Below the pieces are notes generated by a model. That model was not told the DNA's origin, did not search any database, and saw only the letters and a list, made by a program, of their open reading frames with translations. This document shows, piece by piece, positions 1 to 9,663 of a stretch of 15,598 nt of DNA (position 1 is its first letter; each line of letters begins with the position of its first letter). The translations under genes were made by a program, and so were the position numbers. Source of the stretch: Chromera velia (Eukaryota; Sar; Chromeraceae); NCBI GenBank assembly GCA_018398765.1, contig JAHBMJ010002826.1, positions 1 to 15,598 on the forward strand, written 5' to 3'.

Positions 1-1050
1 GCCTTTCCGTGTCAGTTTCTCCCCCTGTGGACTGCTCTCTCGCGTCCTGCGGGGGTCCCTCTGGAAGCTCTCCATTGGCTGCTGCCGCTGCCCCCGCGTC
101 ACGCTGGCCGTTCTCTCTTCCTTCGTCCATCCCGTCCTTTGCCGTCTTCCTCTTAAGGACTAAGCGCTGCTTAGGGAGACCTGAACGCATTCAGCAGGTA
201 CGGTGACACAATGAGGGGACTGGGTCTGGGTTCTCGCCGCAAGCTGCGCGAACGGTTACGCGGTTCACCCCTGCATGCCGCCCTGTGCGCTGACCACGTG
301 CGCACGCAGTGTATTCTGTCCGGCGGGCCCCGCAACTTCCGTCAGTTCGGTCCCTCAAACGCGAAATCCTCGGTCGTTCTTTCATTTTTACCCCTCCACC
401 AATTCCGGTTTTTCGTAGGTAAAAAAAAACATGCACCGATTCACTTTTCAACACTCTTTTAGGCCGTCTCGCTTGCCGTCTCTCGCTTTTACAGCTTGCT
501 CTCTTCTTGTTAGTCTATTTCTTTGCTGTCTCTCCTTGCTATTCCCGTCTCCTTTTTGTCATTATTCGGCTCTTGCCGATTCTCCGTCCGCGACGATTCT
601 CTGCGTGACGCAATCGGCGTTCAGTCGCGCTCACGCCTCAGGGCCCGACCCCGGCCTGCGCACGTGCGCACGTGCAGTTCGTTCCAGCTGAACCTGCGTT
701 CCCGCTCCGTTGTCGGGTTTGGTCTGGCTCCGCGTGAACTCCCATGTCAAGAACTTTTCGCGCGTCGATCGGAATATCAGTCTCCTAAACTAATCTGTAC
801 TGATCTCAACTGATTGGGTTGTAATTGCCGGTAGAGAGCTACTCAAATATGGTATATAGGTAGATCGGTCGAAGTACAGTTGATCGGTAGCTCTGAAGAA
901 AGTCAAACCAACTCGGTCTTTGTTTGTATGTGCCTTTGCTTTGATCCTTCTGTTCTATCTTCGTGTCCCTTCTTTCTGGATTCTTTCTCCAATTCCTCTT
1001 TCTTACGAGTGACGCGAGGATCTTTGGCCGAACGACGGTGTCTTGGGGCC
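1..1050. promoter_or_regulatory. 5' flank and probable promoter/5' UTR region of the zinc-finger gene
   Basis: There is no supportable coding region here; short open frames in all frames are pyrimidine-rich and read as Ser/Leu/Phe/Cys-rich nonsense. The stretch is CT-rich on the + strand. It holds CACGTG-centred palindromes (295-306 and 657-675) and one TGCATGC heptamer at 272-278, a motif known as an ApiAP2 target in apicomplexans. No TATA box or transcription start can be fixed by eye. Several upstream ATGs exist (for example 211, 431, 523 and 928), so if transcription starts far upstream the leader would carry uORFs. The promoter role is inferred from position alone. Confidence 0.4.
657..675. 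promoter_or_regulatory. Overlapping perfect palindromes with two CACGTG cores
   Basis: Positions 657-670 (TGCGCACGTGCGCA) and 660-675 (GCACGTGCGCACGTGC) are both perfect palindromes and overlap. They give two CACGTG cores nine bases apart, joined by GCGCAC. The 12-mer CACGTGCGCACG at 661-672 is repeated exactly at 295-306. CACGTG is the classic bHLH/bZIP E-box/G-box core, and TGCGCA-type sites are bound by some AP2-family factors. The palindromes are seen directly; the factor is unknown. Confidence 0.45.
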
Positions 1051-4000
1051 ATGGATTCCGACAGCTCGCCAGCAAATCAAAGGTATGCGTGAAAAAGGCT
1101 GACGAGTTTAACAAGCTGGGCTACTTGTCTGTTTCCGTCTCTCCTCGTGCAACGCTTCCTGAGTCTTCGTGGTCTTGTCTGGCGTTGTTTATCTGGTTCC
1201 TCAACTGCTGACTCCATATTTGCCCTTCCATGTGTAGTTTTGCTTTTTTGTTGTTCCTACAAAGTAGCAGTCACGTGTGTCTCCGGGCCTCCTTCTGTGA
1301 TTTGCAGACAACTTGGGGGGGGGGCACGTCTCCGTCCTGCGCGGTAAGTGAGTCTGTTTTTTTGGCGTTCGATGAACAGACGAAGCCAGGTGAATTTTAT
1401 GGGGCTGCATGATTCACTGTGAAGTCAAAGACACTCATTAGAAATGTCTTTTGCTCTCACAAAAAGAAGGCATTGCTCCTTGAAGGTCCAGTCTTCCGAT
1501 CTGTCCCTCCAAGATCTTGCGATGCGGTTCCGTTCTTCGCCGGTTACCTGGTCACCTGCTGCACAAGAAAGCACCGCTGCTTCCCTTTTTCTCTTGTTAT
1601 GCGTTGCTGGTTCCACTGCGATGGTAATTTTGGGCACTCCTTTGACAGATAAATTCCACCCTTTTCGTCTGCCGAGCTTGTCTGTCTCGTGGCTCATGGC
1701 CTACGTCTCTTCGTGTGTGGTTGCAGGCAAGCGGACTTCAAGGTGAAGTACAAGACAGAGCTGTGCAAAAATTGGGAGTCTACTGGGTCTTGTTCTCACG
1801 GAACTGATGTCAGTCCGTCTGTCAGGCACCTCAACCACCTCCAGCAGCCATCCGTCTCTCTCTGAAAAGAAAAGAAAGAGCCTGCAGGCAGCGTACTGTC
1901 AGCTGTCGACTGAGCGACACAATCTCCGAATTCATTCGATATGTCCGTTGGTGGAGAGAAACAGAGAGAGAATGACCAGTCTTTCTAACAATTGAAGAAG
2001 GGAATGCTCAATGTTCTGTCCTCCTCCACCTTCACCTTTCTCGCTTATGGCCAGTTTTCTGCCTGCCTTGTTGGTCTCGACCCTTTCTCCTGTCCCATTC
2101 TTCATCCCTGCCAATCTTCACCCTCGGGACTGCTTCTGCAGTGCACCTTCGCTCATGGCGACTACGAGTTGAGACAGAAGACGCACGTGGGGGAGAAGTA
2201 CAAGACGAAAAAGTGCCGACAATTTCATGACCAGGGATTCTGCCCCTACGGAAAGCGTTGCCTCTTCGCTCACGACTCTCCAGTCCGCCAAGAGCTGCCT
2301 GCTGGGAGCAACAGCACCCGACATGCACAGGACCACGCAGATGCGCAGAGACCCCTGCTGACGATCCCTGCCCTGGCAAATCCCAATTCCCCCCTCCCCC
2401 TTCTCCACAACCCCCAGGAACAGCACCATCAGTCGCAGCAGCAACAACCGCAGCAGTTGCTCCTGCAACACAGGGGCCAGAGGGGCCCCGGCGACAGGGC
2501 CCATCAAGGGCCCCCCCAGATGAAACAAACGGTTCACAACCACCCCGTCATGCAGCTGCGGCAACCACAGCCTCAGCCTCAGCCTCAGCCAGTGCAACAG
2601 CCGGTACAGGCAGCACCCGCTCCTGCGCCTGCTGCTACTGTGCCTGCCCTCCGACTGCCTGCGGGCGGGGAGATTCCGGCAGAGACCCTCGCTGCTCTTG
2701 CGGCAGCTCTGGGGGTCACGCTGGCTCCTCCCCTCCAGCAGCAGCACCTCCAACCGCAACCTCAAGCCCAGCAGCAACAGCAGCAGGCCCCCTTCCAGCA
2801 GGTGCAGCAGCAGCAGCAGCACCAACTGCCCCCGCAGGTCGTGCAGCCAGCAGTCCAAGCTCCTCAGGAGAGCAACCAGAACAGCCAGATGGGGGAGATC
2901 ATGCACGAGGGAGGCGGGCCGGGAGACAGAGAGAGAGAGAGAGACCGCAGGGGTCGCTCTCAAACTCAAACCTCGAGGGGCAACGGGGCTGGAGGAGGAG
3001 GAGGAGCAGGGGGAGGGGGAGTGGGGAACCACTTCGTAAATTCTCCTGCGATCAACTTCCGTCACCCAAAGTTTTCAAAGCCGCACGGGGGGAACCAGTC
3101 GCAGTCTCAACGACAGTCGGGGGCTCTCCGTCATCTCCACGCACCGGAAGAAGTCGGGCAGAGAGGCATGCCTGGTCCTGCCGGTGTCTCCACCCCGCTC
3201 CACAACCAGAATTTCCAACGCCCCCTTTCTCTTCCCATGCAACAGCAGCAACCGCATGAGCATCAGCAGCAGCCAATGCGGGGAAGTATGCACGGTGGTG
3301 TTGGTGTTGGGCTAGGAGAGAGTTCCCCTCCCAACCACCTCCTTTCAGGCAACCAGATGGCACAGCCCCCCCACCCGAACTCCCACACAGGTGGGCCGTT
3401 TGCCTTCCGTACTGCCCTGGATACCCTCACTCAGCAGGCTGCAGCGTTTCTCTCACAACAACAGCAGCAGCAGCAGCAGCAGCAACAACAGGGAGGAAAC
3501 ATGGAAGGCAACTTCAACCGCATGATGCATCTGTCTAGCAGTGGGGAGTTTCAGGCTCAACCGCTGAACCAGAACCAGATCCCCGGGCTCTCCTCTCGCA
3601 TGTCGGGACTCCTCGACCTCCCCCCTTCCCTCATGCGTGCCGCCGCCGCCTGCAACACAAACAACAACAACACCCAAGCCCAAGCCGCCCCCCCCGCTCC
3701 GACCCATGAAGAAACCGGAAGGAGTGCTGAAAGAAGATCGCGTGAATCCGGAAGAGGAAGAGGCCCGATGTCGAAAGGCCCTCCATGGAAACAACCTCCG
3801 AATCATCTTCAGCACCAAAACTCAGCAGGCTGCAGGGACGGAAACCATCAACGACACCCCGCACCACCTCCCCCGCCTCCTCCCCCCCCGTTCAACGCCA
3901 AAGCAGAGAGGGCGGCAAACGCGCCCATCGTGTTCCCTGCTCAGGTATTCAGAGTGCAGAGACAGCCACAGCAGCAGCAACAACAGCAAAGCCTGCCCCA

Positions 4001-5906
4001 GCCCGAGTCTTCTCTCCAGCAGCAGCAGCAGACACAGCCACAGGAGCAGACTGTACAGCAGCAGTCTGGCGGTGCTGCCATGCCCCCTGCTGTCTCAGCC
4101 TCCCTCGCGACCTCTACTGATCCTCAGCCCCTGCTTCATCAGCAGCAGCAGCAGCAGGAACAAGAGCCTAAGGTCTCACCAGCAGGCGTCTCGACTCTTG
4201 CCGCTCCAGTGCGTCACGTGAACAGTGGGGGTGTCAGCAGAGACCGCGAGAGAGACAGGGACAGAGACAGAGAGAGGGGCGGGGCAGCAGTGCCGATGAT
4301 CTCACGGGGTCAGCAGGAAATGGCCTCCCCTCGCGATGATCAGGATCAGGTGGCTGCCCTCAGACCGGGGCGGCGATCCACAGGGGGTCTCCGCTCGTCC
4401 CGCTCCAGGCGTGGACGGAAGATCATCTCTGCTGCAGGCTCCAGCCTCAACAACCGCAAAAACCACCTCCAGGCAGTCCTCCCCGCCGCTCCCTCACCCG
4501 ACTCCGCCTCCCCCCGCACTACCGACGCGTCCCCTGTCGGGGGTGCGGTGGACGACGCAGTCTCCCAATCTAGCTCCCCCAGCACCTTCTCTGATAACTG
4601 GGCCTCAGACGGCGCGAACGTCGTGTATGATTCCGGAGAGGAAGAAGAGTGCGTTCTCGGGTCAAGTAGTGCTGTGGGGGGTGGGGGGGATTGGGGGAAT
4701 CAGTCGGACTCCGGACTGCCCTCCCAGACAGAGAGGCTCACAAGACAAGTGCAGAGAGGGGGAAACCCAAAGAACCACCCGACAAGTGCATCCCGTCTCA
4801 GACACGGGCGCCGTCTCGGTCGTCGTGGTGTGTCTTCGTCTCTCCGTCTCGCTCCTGGGTGGGTGTCTTTGGGCAACGCTGTGCGTCTTCCCTCACACAG
4901 TCAGATGAAAGTGCCAAACCCCGAAGAAGACGCAGAGGCCGTACTGGGGGGGACGGAGGACCTGCCGGACGGCACGTGGAGGTGCCTGCAGGCGCCTCTT
5001 CCTCAGCAGGAGGAAGAGGAGGCGGTAGGGCTCCAGGAGCCCGTCAAAGGCCTTGCGCCTGGGCCTGTAGGACCCAAACTGCAGGCAGAGAGGGCGCCGC
5101 CGCAGCCCGTGGGCCCCATGCACAACCTGTCGGCCTCTGCAGCCGATTCTGCGTTGATGCAGGCAATGAAAAGTCTGTCTGGCTCCTTCGGGGCCGGCAG
5201 CTTTGCCACGACACCCCATGGGAGCAACTGCGCGTTCCATCTCCCCCCCGACCTTCTCTCTTCCCCCGCACCCACTGACGCACTCGGCCTGTCGCATTCC
5301 CTCCGTTTGCAGCAGCTCCAGGAAAGTTGGGCAGAACCCCTGCAAAAGAGTGTGAGCACAGCAGCAGGAGGGAAGGGAGCAGGCGCGGGTGCCGGTCTGA
5401 GCAGAACCCGAGACCGGTCTTCTCTCCCCATGGCTGCAGCTGCCGAAAAGTGGGTCGAGGAAGCAGGAACAATGGACGATGGGTCACCATTCCCGGGGGG
5501 ACAGACTCCCACCCCCTCCCCCCTGCCGGACACTGGGGGTAGGAGGGAAATGGGCGTCGGGGTCGAGAGTCTGGGGTCCCCCTCAGACGGGCGGCCGCGC
5601 TTGGCGCAGTTTGCGGGTCCCTCTGCCTCTGCGGCAGGAGCGGGAGCAGGTGCGGGTGTGGGGGAAGCGAGTCCCAACAGTTCGTCGCCTGCTTCGGTTC
5701 CCGTCAGTGGGAGTGGAGAGATCCCCCCAACCTCCCCCGAGGGGATCCCCCACGCTCCTCCTGGAAGCAGCAACGTGGTCTTGCTGCCCTCCGGGGAGCA
5801 GGTCGACGCCCAGGCGTTCTTCGCGGCGTGCAAGTACTTCGAGAACAGGCTGAGGGCGGGTGCAAACTGCTCGCCCCCTTCCCAAAAGACATCCGATCGT
5901 CAGTGA
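1051..5906 (+). CDS. Tandem CCCH zinc-finger (TTP/ZFP36-like) RNA-binding protein with a very long Q/P-rich tail
   Basis: Spliced model: exons 1051-1082, 1308-1343 (probable cassette), 1727-1808 and 2142-5906. This gives 1304 aa, or 1292 aa without the cassette. The ATG at 1051 has a good context (GCC before it, G after). An in-frame ATG at 928 has T at -3 and would add UTR-like sequence. Using the 1304-aa model, finger 1 has ligands C36, C45, C51, H55 and finger 2 has C75, C84, C90, H94. Both are C-x8-C-x5-C-x3-H, preceded by KYKTELC and KYKTKKC, the lead-in typical of the TTP family. The linker is 19 residues against 18 in TTP. The remainder is disordered-looking: Q-rich from about 130 to 730, a 12-Gln run at 489-500, nine prolines at 625-633, Arg/Asp repeats, a basic patch near 789-812, an acidic patch, and a hydrophobic C-terminal segment near 1258-1290. 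Relatives bind AU-rich 3' UTR elements and control mRNA decay or translation in the cytoplasm; target and partners here are unknown. The tail could still hide a small intron near 4830-4904. Confidence 0.88.
1083..1307 (+). other. Intron 1 (GTATGC...TTTGCAG)
   Basis: The donor follows the codon fragment AG of the MDSDSSPANQ exon, so the phase is 2. The acceptor lies behind a pyrimidine-rich run ending TTTGCAG. If the 36-nt exon that follows is skipped, this intron instead runs to 1726 and the frame is unchanged. Confidence 0.6.
1308..1343 (+). other. Probable 36-nt cassette microexon
   Basis: The segment is flanked by a strong acceptor (CTTCTGTGATTTGCAG) and a near-consensus donor (GTAAGTGAG). 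Its length is a multiple of three, and both junctions are phase 2, so inclusion or skipping keeps the reading frame. Included, it adds twelve residues (roughly QLGGGARLRPAR) just before the first finger, encoded in part by a run of ten G at 1315-1324. It is stop-free in the required phase. No transcript evidence is available, so inclusion is uncertain. Confidence 0.5.
1344..1726 (+). other. Intron 2 (GTAAGT...TTGCAG)
   Basis: The acceptor at 1724-1726 (GTGTGTGGTTGCAG) is required by the finger 1 exon, which opens with QADFKVKYKTELC. The donor is the one at the end of the 36-nt cassette exon. Phase 2. Confidence 0.6.
1809..2141 (+). other. Intron 3, splitting zinc finger 1 (GTCAGT...CTGCAG)
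   Basis: Removing 1809-2141 joins ...C-SHGTD to C-TFAHGDYELR and restores a perfect C-x8-C-x5-C-x3-H finger in frame. The intron is phase 0 and lies between the second and third zinc ligands. It happens to be open in the downstream frame from about 1992, so a plain ORF reading wrongly includes about 50 intronic codons, lacks the first two cysteines of finger 1 and has no good start. Confidence 0.9.
2736..2825 (+). repeat. CAG/CAA-rich (polyglutamine) coding tract
   Basis: Mixed CAG and CAA codons encode several Gln runs broken by His, Pro and Ala within the zinc-finger protein. Using both codons limits pure CAG slippage at the DNA level. The tract belongs to a wider Q-rich stretch of the last exon, from about 2380 to 4170. 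Confidence 0.85.
3456..3491 (+). repeat. Longest polyglutamine codon run (12 Gln)
   Basis: Two CAA, seven CAG, two CAA and one CAG codons encode residues 489-500 of the zinc-finger protein. The seven consecutive CAG codons are the purest triplet array in the window and the likeliest to vary in length between isolates. Confidence 0.9.
3864..3890 (+). repeat. Polyproline codon run (9 Pro)
   Basis: Nine consecutive proline codons (CCA, CCT, CCC and CCG mixed) encode residues 625-633 of the zinc-finger protein, between two Q-rich stretches. Runs like this can bind SH3, WW or profilin-type domains; no partner can be named. Confidence 0.85.
3966..4163 (+). repeat. CAG/CAA-rich coding tracts, second cluster
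   Basis: Several runs of five to seven Gln codons are separated by short Pro/Ser/Glu stretches, ending with a run near 4138-4157. They continue the Q-rich low-complexity tail of the zinc-finger protein and stay in frame throughout. Confidence 0.8.
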
Positions 5907-6700
5907 ATGGAACGAGTCTGTCTCTGTCTGTGTTGTGGTGGGAGAGGAAAGAAAAGGCAGCGTGTGAGGTGAGGTGAGGGGAGGGCAGATGGGTTGAAGG
6001 GAGAGAGATAGAGCTCGTACTTGCACGGCGCGAGGGAGGATGCGTGGCGAATGTGCCTCCCCGCCCGTCTCTCCCCCCTTTCCTTTGTGTCAGCGTTCAG
6101 TGTGAGAGAAAGCTGCCTGTCTCTGCTGCACTTTCTTTCCTTCCCTGCTGTCTGACTGACTGACTGACTGCTTGACTGTCTGACTTTCTTTTCTCCGTCG
6201 ATGTCCGCCTGTTTGTGCTGATGGTGGCTGTAGGGATGGATGAATGGACGACGGGTCGCTGAAACAAACATCGAGGGGAGGAAAGAAAGGCGGCAGGTAA
6301 GGAGTGAGCAGCAGAACCCGCAGGAGGTGTCCTGTTCGTCTAACTGCTTCGTCTGGTTGCCTGTCCGGAGAGGGGGTGAGAGAAGAGAAGAGAAGAGAAG
6401 TGAGGAATGCATTTGGCGTCGCTCGTTGGTTTCTCCTCTCTTCTCTGTCCTTCTGTTGTCTGTCAGAAATTTGCTTCTTCGCGTCCATCCATGCATATAT
6501 CGATCCGTCGGTTCACGTTCATTGATCCTTCCTCCCTTTCTCCCTAGAACCATTCTTCACTTTTTTTCTTCATCTGCTCGCGCTCTTTCTTTCTGCTTAG
6601 ACGGGGCTGTTGCATCATCTTTTGGAAGATCCCTATACCTCTGTCTGTTTCTCTCTTTTCCCTCTGGCCTGCACAGAATAAATGAAGAGAGGGATACAGA
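5907..6700. other. 3' flank / probable 3' UTR, no further gene seen
   Basis: After the TGA at 5904-5906 the sequence becomes purine-rich (to about 6010), then pyrimidine-rich, then purine-rich again. It contains a TGAC tetranucleotide array (6152-6170) and four copies of AGAAG (6381-6400). An AATAAA hexamer lies at 6677-6682; whether it is used for polyadenylation is unknown. The open frame on the - strand (about 5900-6553) is low-complexity and has no recognisable domain. Confidence 0.45.
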
Positions 6701-9050
6701 CGCGAGAAATCTATCTGTCTTTGATGAATCAAATCAATCGAACGAAGTGTGGATCTTTCACCCACCCGACGGAATTATTTGAATTTCATCGACAGATCGA
6801 TCGGGATGGACTTCCTTTTTTCGCACCCTTTAGCCTCCTTTCTTCTTATCCTCACATCTGCGCTCTTCTCTTTCTTTATCTTTCCCTCCCACCCCCCTCT
6901 CCCGATCGGCGAGTCGAGAGAGGGCCTTAGCAGGCTCGCGTTGGCCCTTTCCCTGTACTATTCTTGCTACATCTGCCTCAATGCCCCCGGCTCCGTTCAC
7001 CTCCCCTCCCTCTCTTCTCTCTTGTATGGCTAACGGGAGGGTGAACAGGTGTCTGTATGTAAAGGTGGCAATACGCTTTGCAGCTGCTTCCTTGCAACTT
7101 CGATGCCTCTCTATCTATTATCTATCTATCCATCCATTCATCCTTTTATTGGTTCACTTCACCTTGTTTTCAGTGAGTTCCGTGTTTCTTCGATTTTTAA
7201 TCGGGAACAAAGGAAGAGAGGAAATAATGAAGGAAGGAAAAAAGGGAAAAATCTACAGCGTCATCGCAGTGCACGTGTGTCCGCCTTCTTGTCCCCTCCT
7301 CTTTCTGCAATTTGCTTGTGAAACTTAAAAGCACTACCTTTTTTCTTCCTGCTTTTTGTTTCCACTCCTCTAAGCGTTTGGGCAACAAAGCACAAAGACA
7401 TAGATCTTCTGTGGAGTGCGCATGCGTGTTGCAGGAAGGCCAACAAATCTGCCTTGCGTTCGTGCCCCGATCCTTATTTCTCGGCTTCTTTTTTTGCCTT
7501 CGAGACTTCTCGGCTGGGTTGGGTGCTTTTTTTCATCCCTTGATTGATAGCAGCCTTCAATTGACATGAAGGGATGGGCGCTGACTCTCGTGAAAGTCGA
7601 ATTGATGAAGAGCGAAGGGAAGACCAAGAAAAGAACCAAGGAGAAAGGACCGAATGTTTTTAGACGGAGAAGAAAGGCCGCTTTTGCCCCGCGTCCACTC
7701 ATCGGAGATCTGCAAGTCGTGAGCAGAGGAGAGAGCGTGGAAAGAAAAAAAGAGCCTACGAAGAGTCTTTGTTGTTGGCATTCTGGAAGGCAATTAAGTA
7801 CCCTCCCTGCGATGTTATTGGTTTCTTAAAACTTCTCCCAGTCACGGGAGGTATTTTCTTTTTCTGGACCGCCACAGTCAGTAGGGGTGGCGGGAAGAGG
7901 AAGAGAAGAAGTGAGGGAGAGGGAGAGAAGGGGTCGGGATCAGATCTGGGAAGGAGGGGGTAAACATCGGTCAAAGGAATAAAAGGAGAGACGAAGAAGA
8001 CGCAAAGAAGATGAACTAACTAACTGGCACGGAATTGGGCCGGAACGGAAGAGACGAAAACAGGCCTCTGAGAGTCTTCTCTCTCACACACACACACGTC
8101 CCTGACTGCAATGTGACTGGTCGTTCTGCTTAATTTGTTGGTATCCGGCCAGTAGAGGCCTCGTTTGGTTGCGTGTCCGTTTTTTTTGTTTTGCGTCTGT
8201 GTCCAGTCTTTTGTATGTGCTCTCCCTTGCCTGCCCCTCCTGGTCCCCGTCCGGCTATCTTAAAGGAGGGTGGCCACAGAGTCGTCCTTCCTTTTGCGCC
8301 TACTCCCTCCTACTACAAAGAAAAATGAGGCATACGAAAGTCAATGAATGAACGAGAAAAGAAAAAAACTGGCACAGAGTGACGGAGACGAATCAACAGA
8401 TCTGCTCATGTTTCTTTTACTACCTCTCCACCTGCCTGCTTGCCTGCCTGCCTGTCTGCCTGCCTCCGATCCTCGAAACGACCCCCCTCTTCTTCTTGTT
8501 GTTCTTGACTACCGTCGTGCTTCTGCCTCTCTCTCCATGAACGAGGGCATTTTTGTGTGTGCGTCTGTCAGTCTAGCAAAGTCACGGACCGATGGACGCC
8601 TGCACCGGCACCCTCTGACACACACTGCCATTCATATTCTTCCTCTTCATCTCTCTTCTTTTCTGATACTCGAAGTGCCTGCATGAATTCGTCTGTATGT
8701 ACTTCTTTTCTCTCTCTGTTGGCATGGCATGGCACGGCATGGAACTTGGAAATGAATTGACAGACTCACAATGACCATGCAGCCGAGCAACTCCCTCCCG
8801 CAACTCAATTCCTTCCCTTACTTCCTTCATTGATGCTACGAAGAGTTAACGAGGAGGACTGATAAATGGGGAAGTGCCCGCAGCCTGATATGTATATATT
8901 AAGTCTAAAGAAAGCGTCTCTTTCATCTTCCGAAAGAGGAACGGGCCGAAAGAAGGAAATACAAAGTAGGTAAATGACACGGACGACTGCAGCACACACG
9001 TGAGCCGGCTTCCCGTCTCTTCGTGTCATGTCTTGTCTTGTCTTGTTTCG
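6701..9050. other. Gene-free stretch of low-complexity blocks and microsatellites
   Basis: No coding region or RNA gene is convincing. Contents: pyrimidine-rich block about 6815-7030; CTAT/CCAT tetranucleotides 7111-7140; purine-rich blocks about 7565-7760 and 7880-8060; a CA run near 8086-8098; CTGC/CTGT array 8431-8466; GGCAT pentamer array 8721-8740; TCTTG pentamers 9031-9045. The longest open frames (about 60-115 codons) are Ser/Leu/Phe- or Lys/Arg/Glu-rich, as expected from biased composition. Confidence 0.5.
8721..8740. repeat. GGCAT pentanucleotide array
   Basis: Four tandem copies of GGCAT, the third carrying C for T (GGCAC). This is one of several five-base arrays in the intergenic region, together with AGAAG (6381-6400) and TCTTG (9031-9045). 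Confidence 0.85.
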
Positions 9051-9343
9051 CCTTTTCACGTCCTCCCTGCCCCCCTGTGAATAAATTGAATTAATTCATA
9101 TGTCTGTCCTCCTTCTCAACCCCCCCTCCTCCCTTCCTTCTCTGAATGTCTTCTGGCACTTCTGACGTCATGCACAAAGAAAGAGGCTGCAAGAAAGGAA
9201 AGGAAAAACAGGATGGATGGCAGAGTCACGATCGAACGAGGGCATCGCAACAGATAGAAGGGGTGAATGTAGTGGAAGAATGCGGTCGGTGTGTTTGGTT
9301 TTGTCGACAACATCATCGGATTGGATCCTTCATTCGTTCGAGT

Positions 9344-9359
9344 GATCGATCGATCGATC
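9344..9359. repeat. GATC tetranucleotide array
   Basis: Four perfect copies of GATC, a self-complementary unit. A similar run of the same unit occurs at 13395-13408. Confidence 0.85.
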
Positions 9360-9663
9360 CGTTTGCGCTTCCCGTGCGGTCCTCCACTCGTTTGTGGGGG
9401 TGTTGGGCCTGTGCGAGAAGTGGAGCAAGGAACCCCAACTGAATGTTTGCGTGCGTCAGGAGGTCCCTCTCGTCCTCGTCCTTGTCCTCCTCCGTCCCTT
9501 CTCTCTCTATCTCTTTCTCTGCCTCGTCTTCCTTGTCTGTCCACTTTTCTGGTGGGAAAAAAAGGAAAGAAGAAAGAAAAGAAACATCTCATCCGTCATC
9601 CGACCGACCGGCACTGCTTCCATCCACCCAAACTTTTGTTTTGTGTGTCACACTTCCTTTCAG

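Noticed and set aside
9-206. 65-codon frame ending near a CAGCAG-GTACGG donor-like site
   Set aside because: It is biased by CT-rich DNA; no acceptor downstream joins it in frame to the known exons, and no domain is seen.
880-1050. Upstream in-frame start (TTG at 880 or ATG at 928)
   Set aside because: 880 is not an ATG, and 928 has T at -3. The added residues are Cys/Phe/Ser-rich like untranslated sequence, while the ATG at 1051 has a good context.
1992-2141. In-frame N-terminal extension of the zinc-finger protein
   Set aside because: It removes the first two zinc ligands of finger 1 and lacks a good start. Splicing 1808 to 2142 restores an exact finger, so this stretch is intron.
2118-3259. 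Long overlapping open frames on both strands (about 315-333 codons)
   Set aside because: They are shadows of CAG/CAA-rich coding sequence read in other frames, giving Ala/Ser/Pro or Leu-rich products without domains.
5900-6553. 217-codon open frame on the - strand
   Set aside because: Arg/Ser/Gln low complexity over microsatellites, no recognisable domain; it begins over the 3' end of the real gene.
6677-6682. AATAAA as the polyadenylation signal of the gene
   Set aside because: Several AATAAA hexamers occur (also 9080-9085, and others in AT repeats). Many protists do not depend on this signal, so none can be assigned.
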